Counted from the stretch's first letter, positions 1 to 10,088 are shown. The stretch: 64,000 nt of DNA from Staphylococcus auricularis (GCF_001500315.1 NZ_LLER01000004.1:61356-125355); one strand, 5' to 3'. Made by a program: numbers and translations. The notes: generated by a model not told the origin, from the sequence alone.

Positions 1-876
1 CAATTGCGAGAAAGCATCGATCATTTTGCAAATGTGACTTCAAAAGATATACTGCAACAACAAATGATCCATCAACTGACACATATCAACCAAGCTTATC
101 GTGACATGATTGATGAATACCAAACAAATCGAGCTCAAATTGAGCAACGTAAGCAAAAATTAACTGACTATGCACGTCATGGTGTCATGTCTCTACAAAC
201 GATTCAAACCGTAGGCCAACGCAGTCAAAATGAAGTTGAGGATCAAATTTATCATTTAACTGAACGACTGAAGTTATATTTACTCGACGATGCAAAAGCA
301 TTTTATAATACACAGATGACGCAAAACAGCGATTTTTCTCAAGAGAAGAGATTGACGACGAAAGCATATTTAGATCATATTCACCAACGGTTATACTTAG
401 AGCAATCGTTACTCGTTGAACGGACGAAAAAATATTTCACTTCAGAATTGAAAAATGAAATTGCACCACTCAAACAAGCATTAGAACAACTCCATGTTTT
501 TATCGATCCGTCATTCAGTGAGCTGACGTTTGAACTGGACCGTCCTTATGTGCATATCGAACTGAATGATTTATTGAGTCGCTTACCGAAATCACTCAAT
601 AAAAAGAATTTACTCAACAGCAAGAAACAACAAGCATTGCATGAAGAAATCGTACAACACACTATGTTATTATTACAGAGTGGTATTGCGCAATTAAGAA
701 CCGCATTAGTTAACGGTCTAACGTCCTTACAGCAACAAAGTGAAGCAACATTTGAAGCGTTAGAACAAGATACACAATCACAAATCACACAATTATTATC
801 TGTAGATATCGATGCAACATTGATTAACCAGTTAGAAACAACGCATCGCCAATTAAGTGAAACTTTGCAAATATAG
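1..876 (+). CDS. Dynamin-like GTPase, C-terminal part (5' truncated by window edge)
   Basis: The reading frame is open at base 1, so the gene starts outside the window. What remains is about 291 residues with no GTPase motifs and long helical stretches rich in Q, E, L and K, including repeated Gln/Glu heptad-like segments, consistent with the helical stalk of a large bacterial dynamin. In S. aureus the gene directly upstream of this exonuclease encodes a large (over 1100 aa) tandem dynamin. The family assignment therefore rests on synteny plus composition, not on a catalytic motif. Dynamins of this type act at the membrane in fission or surveillance. The stop is 15 bp upstream of the exonuclease start, so the two are probably co-transcribed. 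Confidence 0.6.
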   Translation, partial: QLRESIDHFANVTSKDILQQQMIHQLTHINQAYRDMIDEYQTNRAQIEQRKQKLTDYARHGVMSLQTIQTVGQRSQNEVEDQIYHLTERLKLYLLDDAKAFYNTQMTQNSDFSQEKRLTTKAYLDHIHQRLYLEQSLLVERTKKYFTSELKNEIAPLKQALEQLHVFIDPSFSELTFELDRPYVHIELNDLLSRLPKSLNKKNLLNSKKQQALHEEIVQHTMLLLQSGIAQLRTALVNGLTSLQQQSEATFEALEQDTQSQITQLLSVDIDATLINQLETTHRQLSETLQI

Positions 877-891
877 AAAGGTGTTTGACAC

Positions 892-1773
892 ATGACTGAT
901 AAATTACTAATTATCGATGGTATGGCGCTCTTGTTCCGCCATTTTTACGCGACAAGCTTTCGCAATCAATTTATGCGTAATTCTGAAGGCATACCGACAA
1001 ATGCCATACAAGGATTTGTTCGTCATGTTTATACGGCTATAAATGATATCCAACCGACCCATGTCGCAATCTGTTGGGATATGGGACAAGCAACATTCCG
1101 CAATGATATGTTTAATGCATATAAACAACATCGCCCTGAACCACCTGAAGAGTTGATTCCGCAATTTGATGACGTCAAAGAAATTGCAGCAGAGCTCGGC
1201 TTTCTCAATTTAGGGGTTAAAAATTACGAAGCCGATGATGTCATAGGAACATTAGTAAAACAATTTTCTGAAGAGATGCCTGTATATGTAGTCACAGGTG
1301 ACCGTGATATTTTACAGTGCCTCAATAAAAATACTGAGATATGGTTAACTAAAAAAGGATTTAGTACCTATAATCGCTATACTGAAGCACAATTTGAAGA
1401 AGAATACGGTCTGCATCCTGAACAATTGATCGATGTCAAAGCATTTATGGGCGACAGTGCAGATGGTTATCCGGGCGTCAAAGGTATCGGTGAGAAAACT
1501 GCGATCAAACTCGTGCAGCAACATGGTTCAGTAGAAGAAGTGGTCGCGCATCTCGATGAACTGACACCTGCGCAGCAAAAGAAAATACAAGCAGACTATG
1601 ATAACTTAATCCTGTCTAAACAACTCGCACGGATTTACACTGAAGTTCCTTTAGAAACGAACAATCTGAAAGAGCAAATGGCATATCAAGCAGAGCTATC
1701 ACATATTCTATCTGTTTGTAATGAAAAAGAACTCTATGTATCTGCGAAGTATTTAGTTACACATTACAAATAA
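892..1773 (+). CDS. 5'-3' exonuclease (PolA N-terminal domain-like, YpcP family)
   Basis: A 293-aa stand-alone version of the 5' nuclease domain of DNA polymerase I. The N-terminal LLIIDGMALLFRHFYA block, the metal-binding acidic clusters (YEADDVIGTL near residue 115, VTGDRDILQ near 140) and the C-terminal helix-hairpin-helix region (GYPGVKGIGEKTAIKL near 195) are all present. Such proteins remove 5' flaps and RNA primers in replication and repair. A Shine-Dalgarno sequence (aaaggtg) precedes the ATG. It follows the dynamin gene closely and is followed by a strong terminator. Confidence 0.93.
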   Translation: MTDKLLIIDGMALLFRHFYATSFRNQFMRNSEGIPTNAIQGFVRHVYTAINDIQPTHVAICWDMGQATFRNDMFNAYKQHRPEPPEELIPQFDDVKEIAAELGFLNLGVKNYEADDVIGTLVKQFSEEMPVYVVTGDRDILQCLNKNTEIWLTKKGFSTYNRYTEAQFEEEYGLHPEQLIDVKAFMGDSADGYPGVKGIGEKTAIKLVQQHGSVEEVVAHLDELTPAQQKKIQADYDNLILSKQLARIYTEVPLETNNLKEQMAYQAELSHILSVCNEKELYVSAKYLVTHYK

Positions 1774-1778
1774 AAGAA

Positions 1779-1853
1779 AAGGGCTATCCTTTACACACAT
1801 CAAGCTTAAGCTGCTCATATCGGGGCAAGAAAAATGTGTTAGGATGGCCCTTT
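1779..1853. terminator. Bidirectional terminator between exonuclease and RNase HI-like genes
   Basis: An inverted repeat: the arm beginning agggctatcct at 1780 pairs with aggatggccct ending near 1851, extended by acacat/atgtgt. It lies between two convergent stop codons and carries a T-rich tail on the plus side. Confidence 0.7.
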
Positions 1854-2259
1854 ATTTGTGTTTTTGTTGTTTTGTTTGTTTATACAAGGCTTGTTGGGCG
1901 TGATGATTCGCTTCTTTGTTTTGAGCACGTGGAACCCATTTTACAAACATGAGTGCAAACGTATCAGTATAACTTAACGCCTTTTCAAGATACGGTTTAA
2001 ATCGCTCATTTTTTACACTTTCTTGATTGATACTATCTTCGATGAGCTTTGAATCAGTGAAGATGAGTGCGTTATCCACGTTCATTTCAGAAGCTAAGTC
2101 TAGTGCTCTGAGTAATGTTTCCCACTCTGCACTATGGTTATCTAAGGCAGGCAAATCATACGTTTTAACCGTATGTGTTTCTTCGGTAATGATGACGACA
2201 GCACCCGAACTCATGCCTGGATTGCCTTGTGTCGCTGCATCAAAATATATTTTCGCCAT
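1852..2259 (-). CDS. RNase HI-like protein (YpeP family)
   Basis: A 135-aa RNase H fold. The first acidic residue is in KIYFDAATQGN, Glu in SAEWETLLRAL and Asp in IFTDSKL. The position expected to carry the fourth carboxylate reads KEANHHAQQAL, so it is Asn or His instead of Asp. RNase HI degrades RNA in RNA:DNA hybrids. Relatives with Asn at the fourth position have been described, so activity is plausible but not certain. It is convergent with the exonuclease and shares its terminator. It is a single gene with no operon partner on this strand. Confidence 0.85.
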   Translation of the reverse strand: MAKIYFDAATQGNPGMSSGAVVIITEETHTVKTYDLPALDNHSAEWETLLRALDLASEMNVDNALIFTDSKLIEDSINQESVKNERFKPYLEKALSYTDTFALMFVKWVPRAQNKEANHHAQQALYKQTKQQKHK

Positions 2260-2407
2260 ATTTTCACCTTTCTCTCAAAAATGCATACATCTTTGGCACT
2301 ATCTTCTATTATCATATAAACTGAAAAGTGGAAATTCAAGCAATGCTATTATAAACTGAACACAATACAGCGAATAAGGGAAAACGAATGAAATAGGTGA
2401 TCTTACT

Positions 2408-2989
2408 ATGAAAAAAATGTTTATCGTACATAGCTATCAAGCGACTTCAAGTAGTCATTGGTATCAATGGCTCGCAGATGAAATGGAAGCATACGGTTAT
2501 GAAACCGAAGTCGTCGCTTTACCAGATACGAATCAGCCTGATTATAAAGCGTGGTCAGCGACATTACAACATCTTATACAAGAACAACTCGATAGCGAAA
2601 CGATTATCGTTGCACATAGTCTAGGTGTCATAACGACGTTAGATTTTCTCACTAATTTACCCCAAATCCATCACATTAAAGGTTTATTCCTAGTTGCTGG
2701 CTTCGGTCAAACCTTAACAGATTTACCGGAATTAAATACCTTTATAGATCAATGTCACATCCAATATCCTAGATTATCTGCTGCACGCATCATGTCTATC
2801 GCAGCCTCTGATGATCCTGTCGTAGATATTGCTTATACAGATGAGTTATCACAATCATTGAAAGTTCCCACAACAATCATTGAACATAACGGTCACTTTT
2901 TAGCACGTGATGGTTATGATCGATTCGATCGCTTAAAATCCTATATCGTCGGTTTGATTAAACAAAATAACTCGGAAATTGGTAAATAA
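2408..2989 (+). CDS. Alpha/beta serine hydrolase, RBBP9/YdeN family
   Basis: A 193-aa hydrolase matching the RBBP9/YdeN family: an N-terminal FIVHSYQATSSSHWYQWL block, the nucleophile elbow in VAHSLGV (Ser near residue 73), an Asp in ASDDPVVD and a His in EHNGHFL near the C terminus, giving a complete Ser-Asp-His set. The physiological substrate is unknown. The gene is monocistronic, and its terminator hairpin begins inside the last codons. Confidence 0.88.
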   Translation: MKKMFIVHSYQATSSSHWYQWLADEMEAYGYETEVVALPDTNQPDYKAWSATLQHLIQEQLDSETIIVAHSLGVITTLDFLTNLPQIHHIKGLFLVAGFGQTLTDLPELNTFIDQCHIQYPRLSAARIMSIAASDDPVVDIAYTDELSQSLKVPTTIIEHNGHFLARDGYDRFDRLKSYIVGLIKQNNSEIGK

Positions 2990-3008
2990 ACCAATTCCCG
3001 AGCTTTTT
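2971..3008. terminator. Bidirectional terminator between the hydrolase and the VUT transporter
   Basis: The arms ctcggaaattgg (2971-2982) and ccaattcccgag (2991-3002) pair with one mismatch and are followed by cttttttaa. The hairpin overlaps the hydrolase stop codon and serves two convergent genes. Confidence 0.85.
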
Positions 3009-3712
3009 TAATATTCTTCATCAATGTGTTGAATTTTACCTTTTCTATAAAATGATTTGGCAATGTAACCAAACGGTACGTTAAAGATCGTTGAAATAAT
3101 TTTAAGTACATATGTTGTGATAAAGATTTCAAGGACTACGCCATTTGGCATCGTACCAAAGAAAGCGATAAACACGAATAATGCTGTATCTAAAATATTA
3201 CTTAAAATAGTACTTCCGTATGCACGAATGATAAATGTTTTATCTGAAGAAAAGATTTTCTTAATAGCTGAGAAGATAAGTACATCGACTTGTTGCCCAA
3301 TTATATATGCGATAATAGAACCGAGTGCGATACGTGGCACAACGCTAAATATCGTATCCATTGCATTTTGTGCTGTATCTTCTGGAGCTGGAATAAAGTG
3401 TAGTGATAACTGCATGACGATAATCATGATTAACGTTGAACTGAAACCAATCCAGATCGCACGTTTTGCCATTCTGCGACCATAAATATCATTTAAGATA
3501 TCTGTCGCTAGATAAATGGAAGCGAACATGACGTTACCTAACTTGGCAGAAATCGTGAACAGATCAACTGTTTTTACTACTTGGATATTTGCGATAATCG
3601 TACCAATTGCAACCCATGCGATGAGTCCGTGTTTGCCAAATAGACGATACATCAGTATGAGTAAAATAAACGTTACAAAGAACGTTAATATACCAAATAA
3701 AATATTAAACAT
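3008..3712 (-). CDS. Queuosine precursor transporter (VUT/YhhQ family)
   Basis: A 234-aa polytopic membrane protein with about six hydrophobic segments. It has the family-typical motifs of YhhQ/VUT transporters: the SAKLGNVMFASIYLATDILNDIYG block in the second transmembrane region and the later GQQVDVLIFSAIKK segment. Family members import preQ0/preQ1 for queuosine tRNA modification. No other queuosine synthesis gene is in the window, which fits a salvage role. The AGGAGG ribosome-binding site (3720-3725) lies inside a preQ1-I-like riboswitch, so translation is probably ligand-controlled. Confidence 0.88.
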   Translation of the reverse strand: MFNILFGILTFFVTFILLILMYRLFGKHGLIAWVAIGTIIANIQVVKTVDLFTISAKLGNVMFASIYLATDILNDIYGRRMAKRAIWIGFSSTLIMIIVMQLSLHFIPAPEDTAQNAMDTIFSVVPRIALGSIIAYIIGQQVDVLIFSAIKKIFSSDKTFIIRAYGSTILSNILDTALFVFIAFFGTMPNGVVLEIFITTYVLKIISTIFNVPFGYIAKSFYRKGKIQHIDEEY

Positions 3713-4022
3713 TAATTTTCCTCCTAAATTTTGATCAAGCGGGTGTTTAGAAACCGCAATAATACAACTTATCTATTGTAATCCTATTAAACTTAAAATT
3801 CAATACCGTGTTTCATTTTCACGAGGGAAGATAAGAGCCGTGAACATCAAATACTATACGAGAGAAGGTTAAATTTTTAGGTGACATGTAGCGTTATTAT
3901 TGTTGTGAAACATTACACATAAAACAATTGTTTCACAATACCTAACATTAAGAGAAACGCCGTGAAGATGTTATAATATGAGTCATAGAAAAAACCAACG
4001 AGCTAATGAGGAAGGTGAGTAG
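3713..4022. promoter_or_regulatory. Divergent intergenic region with inverted repeat and TATAAT
   Basis: This 310-bp gap separates the divergent transporter and zinc-finger genes. Besides the riboswitch it holds a 9-bp inverted repeat TTGTGAAAC (3903-3911) / GTTTCACAA (3930-3938) and a TATAAT-like -10 (3973-3978) about 45 bp upstream of the zinc-finger start. The TTGTGA...CACA half resembles Rex-type operators but the match is imperfect. No coding region is visible. Confidence 0.45.
3720..3759 (-). promoter_or_regulatory. preQ1-I-like riboswitch overlapping the RBS of the queuosine precursor transporter
   Basis: On the minus strand a short stem GCGG (3757-3754) / CCGC (3742-3739) closes a loop containing CTAAA. 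This loop can pair perfectly with TTTAG just 3' of the A-rich tail TTGATCAAAA, and the pairing runs into the AGGAGG ribosome-binding site. This H-type pseudoknot with A-rich tail and buried SD is the preQ1-I class architecture, with translational control. It sits 8 nt upstream of a preQ1/preQ0 transporter start, which strongly supports the call. Primary-sequence agreement with the consensus was judged by eye. Confidence 0.75.
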
Positions 4023-4208
4023 ATGTTAACTTATTCTGAGAAAGCAGCCTTAGCGCAAATCGATCATTTAATGAATACGTATTGCGATCACTGTTTATTA
4101 AAAGCGCATATCAGAAAAACACAAGGTAAAACACAAGCTCATCACTTTTGTATTAGTGAGTGTTCAGTTGGGAAACAAATCAAACAATTAGGAAATGAAT
4201 TGCAATAA
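4023..4208 (+). CDS. Small zinc-finger domain protein
   Basis: A 61-aa protein with a CX2C pair (YCDHC near residue 20), a His-rich middle (QAHHFC) and a second Cys cluster (FCISEC), fitting the small C2HC-type zinc-finger family found in staphylococci and bacilli. Its role is unknown. It is preceded by GGAAGGTGAG and followed 12 bp later by cvfC, with which it forms an operon including the bacilliredoxin. Confidence 0.8.
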   Translation: MLTYSEKAALAQIDHLMNTYCDHCLLKAHIRKTQGKTQAHHFCISECSVGKQIKQLGNELQ

Positions 4209-4220
4209 GGAGGACTTCAC

Positions 4221-5336
4221 ATGGAGATTTTGCGCGTTGAACCTACACCCAGTCCAAATACAATGAAGATTGTATTAACGGAAAAAAGATCTGATAATGC
4301 ATCAAATACGTATACTACAGTAAAAGACGATCAACCTCAATTTATCAATGATGTTTTAAATGTTGAAGGTGTCAAATCGATATTCTACGTTATGGATTTC
4401 CTTGCTGTAGATAAGGAACCTAAAGCTGACTGGGAAGAAGTTTTACCTCATGTAACTGCAACACTCAATAACGAGCTACAAACAGACGAATCATTACCAG
4501 ATGAACACTACGGTGAAGTTAAAGCAGAAGTGCTCATGTTTAAAGGTATCCCTTACCAAATTAAATTAACTTCTGGTGATGAAGAAAAACGAAAACAATT
4601 GCCCGAAGCTTATATAGATAGCATGTTAGCAGCCCAAAAAGATGACGATAACATCGTCTTTTTACGTAAATGGGAAGACTTTGGCATCCGTTATGGTGAA
4701 CTGGACGAAATTATGTCAGAAGTATTCGAAGAAGTGACTGCACTTTACCCAGAATCTCAACTTGAAAGTCAAGTTCAAGAAGCGTTATCTACAGATATTG
4801 TGGTGCCTGAAAAACATTATGAACGTGTATCACTTGAAACATATCAAGCCACAGACGATTGGAAGGCTCGTTTACGCATGCTTAAACAGTTCCCTACACC
4901 GACTGAAGCAGATTTACCACTACTTGATACAGTTTTGAGGGAAGAAACCAAAGTACCATTACGCCGTGAAGCCATCGTACTCATCGGCATGATTGAAGAT
5001 GAGATCGCTTTACCTTACTTGTATAAAGGTTTACATGATAAAGCACCAGCTGTGAGACGTACAGCAGGAGATTGTTTAAGTGATCTTGGTTTTAAACAAG
5101 CGCTGCCAGAAATGGAACAAGCGTTAGATGATCCTCAAAAAATAGTGAGATGGCGTGCAGCGATGTTCCTATTTGATGAAGGTGGCCCTGAACAATTAGA
5201 CGCATTAAAAGCACATGTAGACGATCCAGCTTACGAAGTCAAACTACAAATTGAAATGGCGATTTCAAGAATCGAAAATGGCGATGAAGCATTAGGATCT
5301 GTGTGGAAACAAATCGCAAATCGAAATAATAAATAA
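4221..5336 (+). CDS. cvfC: Conserved virulence factor C
   Basis: A 371-aa protein. Residues 1-90 match the Nfu/NifU N-terminal scaffold-like domain ([24 protein letters not shown]). The C-terminal half (about 225-370) is a run of HEAT-like helical repeats ([43 protein letters not shown]). CvfC was named in S. aureus as a factor affecting virulence and haemolysin production. The biochemical role is not settled. It has a good AAGGAGG site and lies in an operon with the zinc-finger protein and BrxA. Confidence 0.9.
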   Translation: MEILRVEPTPSPNTMKIVLTEKRSDNASNTYTTVKDDQPQFINDVLNVEGVKSIFYVMDFLAVDKEPKADWEEVLPHVTATLNNELQTDESLPDEHYGEVKAEVLMFKGIPYQIKLTSGDEEKRKQLPEAYIDSMLAAQKDDDNIVFLRKWEDFGIRYGELDEIMSEVFEEVTALYPESQLESQVQEALSTDIVVPEKHYERVSLETYQATDDWKARLRMLKQFPTPTEADLPLLDTVLREETKVPLRREAIVLIGMIEDEIALPYLYKGLHDKAPAVRRTAGDCLSDLGFKQALPEMEQALDDPQKIVRWRAAMFLFDEGGPEQLDALKAHVDDPAYEVKLQIEMAISRIENGDEALGSVWKQIANRNNK

Positions 5337-5356
5337 ACAATGAGGTGGGAAATTAA

Positions 5357-5794
5357 ATGAATGCTTATGAAGCTTATATGAAAGAATTAGTAACTCAAAT
5401 GCGTGATGAATTAACATCAAACGGGTTTGAAAGTTTAGAATCTGAAGATGCAGTAACGCAATATATGGAAAATGTTAACGACGATGATACGACGTTTGTC
5501 GTCATTAATTCAACTTGTGGTTGTGCAGCTGGTCTTGCTCGTCCTGCAGCGGTAACGGTAGCAGAACAAAACGATGCAAAACCAACAAATAAAATTACTG
5601 TCTTTGCTGGACAAGATAAAGCAGCAACTGAACAAATGCGAGATTATATCCAACAAGTACCATCTAGTCCTTCTTATGCTTTATTTAAAGGTAAAGAACT
5701 TAAACATTTTATACCACGTGAACATATTGAAGGTCGCGATGTCCAAGATATATGTATGGATATTAAAGATGTATTTGATGAACATTGCTCATAA
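5357..5794 (+). CDS. brxA: Bacilliredoxin BrxA/BrxB (YphP family)
   Basis: A 145-aa thioredoxin-fold protein with the diagnostic CGC active site at residues 54-56 ([13 protein letters not shown]). Bacilliredoxins remove bacillithiol from S-bacillithiolated proteins after oxidative stress, so the protein is cytosolic. The start follows gaggtggg by a short spacer. Two paralogues (BrxA, BrxB) exist in staphylococci, and synteny with cvfC and thyA suggests this one is BrxA. The family call is firm and the paralogue name less so. Confidence 0.88.
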   Translation: MNAYEAYMKELVTQMRDELTSNGFESLESEDAVTQYMENVNDDDTTFVVINSTCGCAAGLARPAAVTVAEQNDAKPTNKITVFAGQDKAATEQMRDYIQQVPSSPSYALFKGKELKHFIPREHIEGRDVQDICMDIKDVFDEHCS

Positions 5795-5802
5795 CGTGTG
5801 TG

Positions 5803-5832
5803 AAAACGCATGAACCATCATGCGAATTTTGC
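5803..5832 (+). terminator. Weak hairpin between brxA and thyA
   Basis: CGCATG/CATGCG arms with a short loop, followed by aatttt. It may be a partial terminator after brxA. The T-run is short. Confidence 0.35.
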
Positions 5833-5880
5833 ATCATCCACGTGCTTTTAACTCAAAAATATAGAAACGGAGGTGGCATG

Positions 5881-6837
5881 ATGCTCAATCCATTTGACCA
5901 ATCATACCACGAATTATGTGAAGAAATACTAGCACATGGTCAAACACGTGATGATCGTACCAATACAGGGACTATTTCAAAGTTCGGTCATCAATTACGC
6001 TTTGACCTATCTCAAGGTTTTCCGCTTTTAACAACTAAAAAAGTATCTTTTAAATTAATTGCTACTGAATTAATTTGGTTTATCCGCGGAGATACAAATA
6101 TTCGTTACTTACTACAATATAATAATAATATTTGGAATGAATGGGCTTTTGAAAACTACATTAATTCAGATGAGTATCACGGTCCAGACATGACTGACTT
6201 TGGTCATCGTTCATTAGAAGATGAAGCATTCAATGAACAATATCAAGCTGAGATGAAAAAATTTAAAGCACGTATTTTAGAAGATAATGCGTTTGCGAAA
6301 CGCTTCGGTAATTTAGGAAAAGTGTACGGGAAACAGTGGAGAGACTGGGAAGATAAAGACGGCAACCACTTTGACCAACTCAAAACGGTGATTGAACAAA
6401 TTAAGACAAATCCAAGTTCTAGAAGACATATCATCACTGCATGGAATCCTGCAGAAATTGATGACATGGCTTTACCACCTTGCCATACATTATTCCAATT
6501 TTATGTTCAAGATGGTAAATTGAGTTGCCAACTTTACCAAAGAAGTGCTGATATCTTTTTAGGCGTGCCGTTTAATATCGCGAGCTATAGTCTCCTCACG
6601 CATCTCATCGCAAAAGAATGTGGTTTAGAAGTAGGCGAATTTGTTCATACATTTGGTGATGCTCATATTTATAGTAATCATGTCGATGCAGTTCGTAAAC
6701 AACTCGAACGTGATAGCTTCGAACCACCAAAACTCCGTATCAATTCTGATAAGTCGATCTTCGATTTGGAATATGAAGATTTAGAAATCGTCGATTACCA
6801 ATCTCATCCAGGTATTAAAACACCTATAGCAGTTTAA
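5881..6837 (+). CDS. thyA: Thymidylate synthase
   Basis: 318 aa, the length of S. aureus ThyA. It makes dTMP from dUMP and methylene-tetrahydrofolate. The N-terminal [11 protein letters not shown] block, the catalytic Cys in [10 protein letters not shown] (near residue 200), the dUMP-binding [18 protein letters not shown] and the C-terminal PIAV are intact. The ATG at 5881 is preferred over the one at 5878, since GGAGGTGG (5869-5876) is then spaced normally. An upstream in-frame extension has no homology. dfrA follows and recycles the dihydrofolate produced. Confidence 0.97.
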   Translation: MLNPFDQSYHELCEEILAHGQTRDDRTNTGTISKFGHQLRFDLSQGFPLLTTKKVSFKLIATELIWFIRGDTNIRYLLQYNNNIWNEWAFENYINSDEYHGPDMTDFGHRSLEDEAFNEQYQAEMKKFKARILEDNAFAKRFGNLGKVYGKQWRDWEDKDGNHFDQLKTVIEQIKTNPSSRRHIITAWNPAEIDDMALPPCHTLFQFYVQDGKLSCQLYQRSADIFLGVPFNIASYSLLTHLIAKECGLEVGEFVHTFGDAHIYSNHVDAVRKQLERDSFEPPKLRINSDKSIFDLEYEDLEIVDYQSHPGIKTPIAV

Positions 6838-6889
6838 TATGATGCTTTAATTTAAGAAGTGCGAAGATTTATTATATAATAGAGGGTAA

Positions 6890-7387
<498 letters not shown>

Positions 7388-7628
7388 TCATTATGTTGAA
7401 GATAGAGAACAAGGGTGAATATGAAATCAATCGCAACGTCATCACGCTAGTTTGAAGATTTTATTTTAAATTGTAAGCTCTAATGATTTATGGTACATTA
7501 CTAAAAATGAAAAAAGGTTCAACCTGTAGAAGTTATTTTAATATATTGAAGAAGGGAGAAGCCTTTAGATTGAATTAATAATATAGCTCACCCATTTATG
7601 TTTTCAAAAATCTATCGGCATATAAACT

Positions 7629-8468
7629 ATGACTAAATTTAAAATTGTAACAGATTCCACATCTGATTTATCTCATGATTATCTCGAGGAACATGATATT
7701 CACGTGATACCATTAAACTTAACAATAGATGGCAAGTCTTATGAAGACCAAGTTGATATTACTTCGAAAGCCTTCATTGAAATGATTGAAGCTGGTGCGG
7801 ACGTTAAAACGAGTCAACCAGCGATAGGAAAATTTATTGAATTGTATGATAAATTAGGGGAAGATGGTTCACATATTATCAGTATTCACTTAACGTCAGG
7901 ATTAAGTGGGACGTATCAAACAGCGGTTCAAGCAAGTCAGATGACAGATAGTAACGTCACTGTTTTTGATTCAAAATCAATTTCTTTTGGACTAGGCTAC
8001 CAAATTCAACACATCGTTCAATGGATTGAAGAAGGTCATGACATTGAAACGATTACAGCAAAACTGGCTGATTTACACAAAAATATCAAAGTGTTTGTCG
8101 TTATCGGTCAATTACAACAATTAATTAAAGGTGGACGCATCGGTAAAGCAAAAGGATTTATCGGTAACATGATGAAAATAAATCCAATTGGGACGCTTAA
8201 AAACGGAGAAATTGATCTTATGCACAATGTGCGTACGCAAAATTCAGCGATTAAATTTCTCAAGAAAGAGATTGCGTCATTTGTAGAAAACCATCGCATT
8301 CAGGCTATTGGGCTAGCGCATGCGAATATTATCGAATTTATAGAGAAGGTTAAAAAGCAGTTTTCAGAAGAATTCGATGTCCCGCACTATGATATGAATG
8401 TTACTACACCAATCATTTCTACACATACAGGTCAAGGAGCGATCGGAGTAATCATCTTACGTTCCTAA
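7629..8468 (+). CDS. fakB2: Fatty acid-binding DegV-family protein (fatty acid kinase subunit)
   Basis: A 279-aa DegV protein. FakB proteins hold a fatty acid while FakA phosphorylates it, feeding exogenous acyl chains to phospholipid synthesis and signalling to virulence regulators. Seen here: VTDSTSDLS at the N terminus, DVKTSQPA, the lipid-head-binding [13 protein letters not shown], the [12 protein letters not shown] region and the C-terminal [14 protein letters not shown]. Its position just after dfrA and before msrAB matches fakB2 rather than fakB1. The ATG lacks a clear Shine-Dalgarno sequence and sits behind a 240-bp leader region, which is unusual among its neighbours. Confidence 0.88.
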   Translation: MTKFKIVTDSTSDLSHDYLEEHDIHVIPLNLTIDGKSYEDQVDITSKAFIEMIEAGADVKTSQPAIGKFIELYDKLGEDGSHIISIHLTSGLSGTYQTAVQASQMTDSNVTVFDSKSISFGLGYQIQHIVQWIEEGHDIETITAKLADLHKNIKVFVVIGQLQQLIKGGRIGKAKGFIGNMMKINPIGTLKNGEIDLMHNVRTQNSAIKFLKKEIASFVENHRIQAIGLAHANIIEFIEKVKKQFSEEFDVPHYDMNVTTPIISTHTGQGAIGVIILRS

Positions 8469-8626
8469 AAAGACGTCTTTGATAGAGATTACAAGTTAAA
8501 GTGCAAAATATAAATCGTTTCTCTATTAATAGGATATTTACTATATTGTTAAATCAAACATATTAATAGCAAATACAAGCTCTTAATGATAAATTTGTTA
8601 CAATAAATATGTAAGGAGAATAAAAT

Positions 8627-9142
8627 ATGGCTTATGCTACATTAGCTGGCGGTTGCTTTTGGTGTTTAGTTAAACCTTTTGCATCTTATCCTGGCATTCA
8701 AGATATTGTTTCTGGTTATAGTGGTGGCCACGTAGAGAATCCAACATATGAAGAAGTATGTTCAGACCAAACAGGTCATGTAGAAGCCGTTCAAATTACT
8801 TACGATGACCAAATTACATCGTTTGAAAATATTTTGGACGTCTATTTCAAAACATTTGACCCTACTGATAATGGTGGTCAATTTTTCGATCGTGGTGAAC
8901 ACTACGAACCTGTTATTTTCTACCATGATGAAGAACAGAAAAAAGCGGCTGAGGTTAAGATACAAGAACTTAACGAAAAAAATATTTTTGATAAACCTGT
9001 CATCACACCAATCAAACCGTATAAAAATTTTTACCCTGCTGAATCTTATCACCAAGACTTCTATAAAAAGAACCCTCAACATTATGAACAGTATCAACGT
9101 GGTTCTGGACGTAAAGCATTTATTGAAAAACACTGGGGGTAA
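8627..9142 (+). CDS. msrA: Peptide-methionine (S)-S-oxide reductase MsrA (first copy)
   Basis: 171 aa with the catalytic GGCFWC motif at residues 8-13 (Cys10 nucleophile, Cys13), the GYSGGH motif and the C-terminal AESYHQDFY segment. It reduces the S-epimer of methionine sulfoxide in proteins. It is coupled to msrB 5 bp downstream, giving repair of both epimers. A second msrA lies at 61026-61547. The start follows GTAAGGAG. Confidence 0.95.
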   Translation: MAYATLAGGCFWCLVKPFASYPGIQDIVSGYSGGHVENPTYEEVCSDQTGHVEAVQITYDDQITSFENILDVYFKTFDPTDNGGQFFDRGEHYEPVIFYHDEEQKKAAEVKIQELNEKNIFDKPVITPIKPYKNFYPAESYHQDFYKKNPQHYEQYQRGSGRKAFIEKHWG

Positions 9143-9147
9143 TCAAA

Positions 9148-9576
9148 ATGATCAAAAGAGATAAAAACGAATTAAATGAAATGGAATATCTAGTTACTCA
9201 AGAGAATGGGACTGAGCCCCCATTCCGTAACGAATATTGGAATCATTTTGACAAAGGCATTTATGTCGATAAAATTTCAGGTAAACCACTTTTCACTTCT
9301 GAAGATAAATTCGAATCAGATTGTGGTTGGCCTAGTTTTTCAAAACCGATCGACGACGAATCACTTGTAGAATTAGTAGACAAAACGCATGGTATGGTGC
9401 GTACTGAAGTGCGTTCCGAAGATGCGAATAGCCATTTAGGTCACGTGTTCAACGATGGTCCGAAAGATCGTGGTGGCTTACGTTATTGCATCAATTCTGC
9501 TGCAATTCAATTCATTCCTTATGATAAATTAGAAGAATTAGGGTATGAAGATTTAGTAAGATATTTCAAAGATTAG
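9148..9576 (+). CDS. msrB: Peptide-methionine (R)-S-oxide reductase MsrB
   Basis: 142 aa, the size of S. aureus MsrB. It reduces the R-epimer of methionine sulfoxide. Present are the EYWNHF and CGWPSFSKP blocks, the [10 protein letters not shown] motif and the catalytic Cys in LRYCINSAA. The ATG at 9148 follows GGGGGT at the end of msrA by a normal spacer. Genes msrA, msrB, crr and the YozE gene are tightly packed and likely one transcript. Confidence 0.96.
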   Translation: MIKRDKNELNEMEYLVTQENGTEPPFRNEYWNHFDKGIYVDKISGKPLFTSEDKFESDCGWPSFSKPIDDESLVELVDKTHGMVRTEVRSEDANSHLGHVFNDGPKDRGGLRYCINSAAIQFIPYDKLEELGYEDLVRYFKD

Positions 9577-9587
9577 GAGTGAACTCG

Positions 9588-10088
9588 ATGTTCAAAAAAT
9601 TATTTGGCAAAGGGAAAGAAGTTAACAAAGATATAGAAATCAAAGCACCTTTTACTGGAGAATTTGTAAAAATAGAAGATATTCCCGATCCAGTATTTGC
9701 ACAAAAAATGATGGGTGACGGCTTTGGTATTAAACCATCTGAAGGCCAAATCGTTTCACCAATCGATGGTACAGTGGATAATGTATTCCCTACTAAACAT
9801 GCGATCGGTCTTAAAGCTGATAATGGGCTAGAATTACTCATTCATATCGGTTTAGATACCGTTCAATTAGATGGGGAAGGCTTTGAAGTTTCTGTACAAA
9901 GCGGAGATGAAGTGAGTGTCGGTGATCCACTCATCGAAGTAGATTTAGATTACATTAAGAAAAATGCTAAATCTGAAATTTCTCCAGTCATCGTTACAAA
10001 CTCTGATCAAACGTCATCTATCCAAATTGCAGACGTAGATCATGTCGTTAAAGGCGAAACTAAAGTCGTTGATGTGACTATCAACTAA
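9588..10088 (+). CDS. crr: Glucose-type PTS enzyme IIA
   Basis: 166 aa, the usual length for free-standing EIIA-Glc. It carries phosphate from HPr to membrane PTS components. The two active-site histidines are in TKHAIGLK and [17 protein letters not shown]. The start at 9588 is chosen because AGGAG (9574-9578) is correctly spaced; the longer frame from GTG at 9579 overlaps that site. In staphylococci it is regularly found behind msrB. The C terminus overlaps the next gene by one base. Confidence 0.93.
   Translation: MFKKLFGKGKEVNKDIEIKAPFTGEFVKIEDIPDPVFAQKMMGDGFGIKPSEGQIVSPIDGTVDNVFPTKHAIGLKADNGLELLIHIGLDTVQLDGEGFEVSVQSGDEVSVGDPLIEVDLDYIKKNAKSEISPVIVTNSDQTSSIQIADVDHVVKGETKVVDVTIN

Noticed and set aside
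546..893. 115-aa Cys-rich minus-strand frame
   Set aside because: Shadow of the dynamin-like coding sequence. The Cys content comes from antisense Gln/Thr codons.
8762..9164. Overlapping 119-123-aa frames on both strands over msrA
   Set aside because: Shadows of msrA, rich in Lys/Ile/Phe from AT bias, without start signals.
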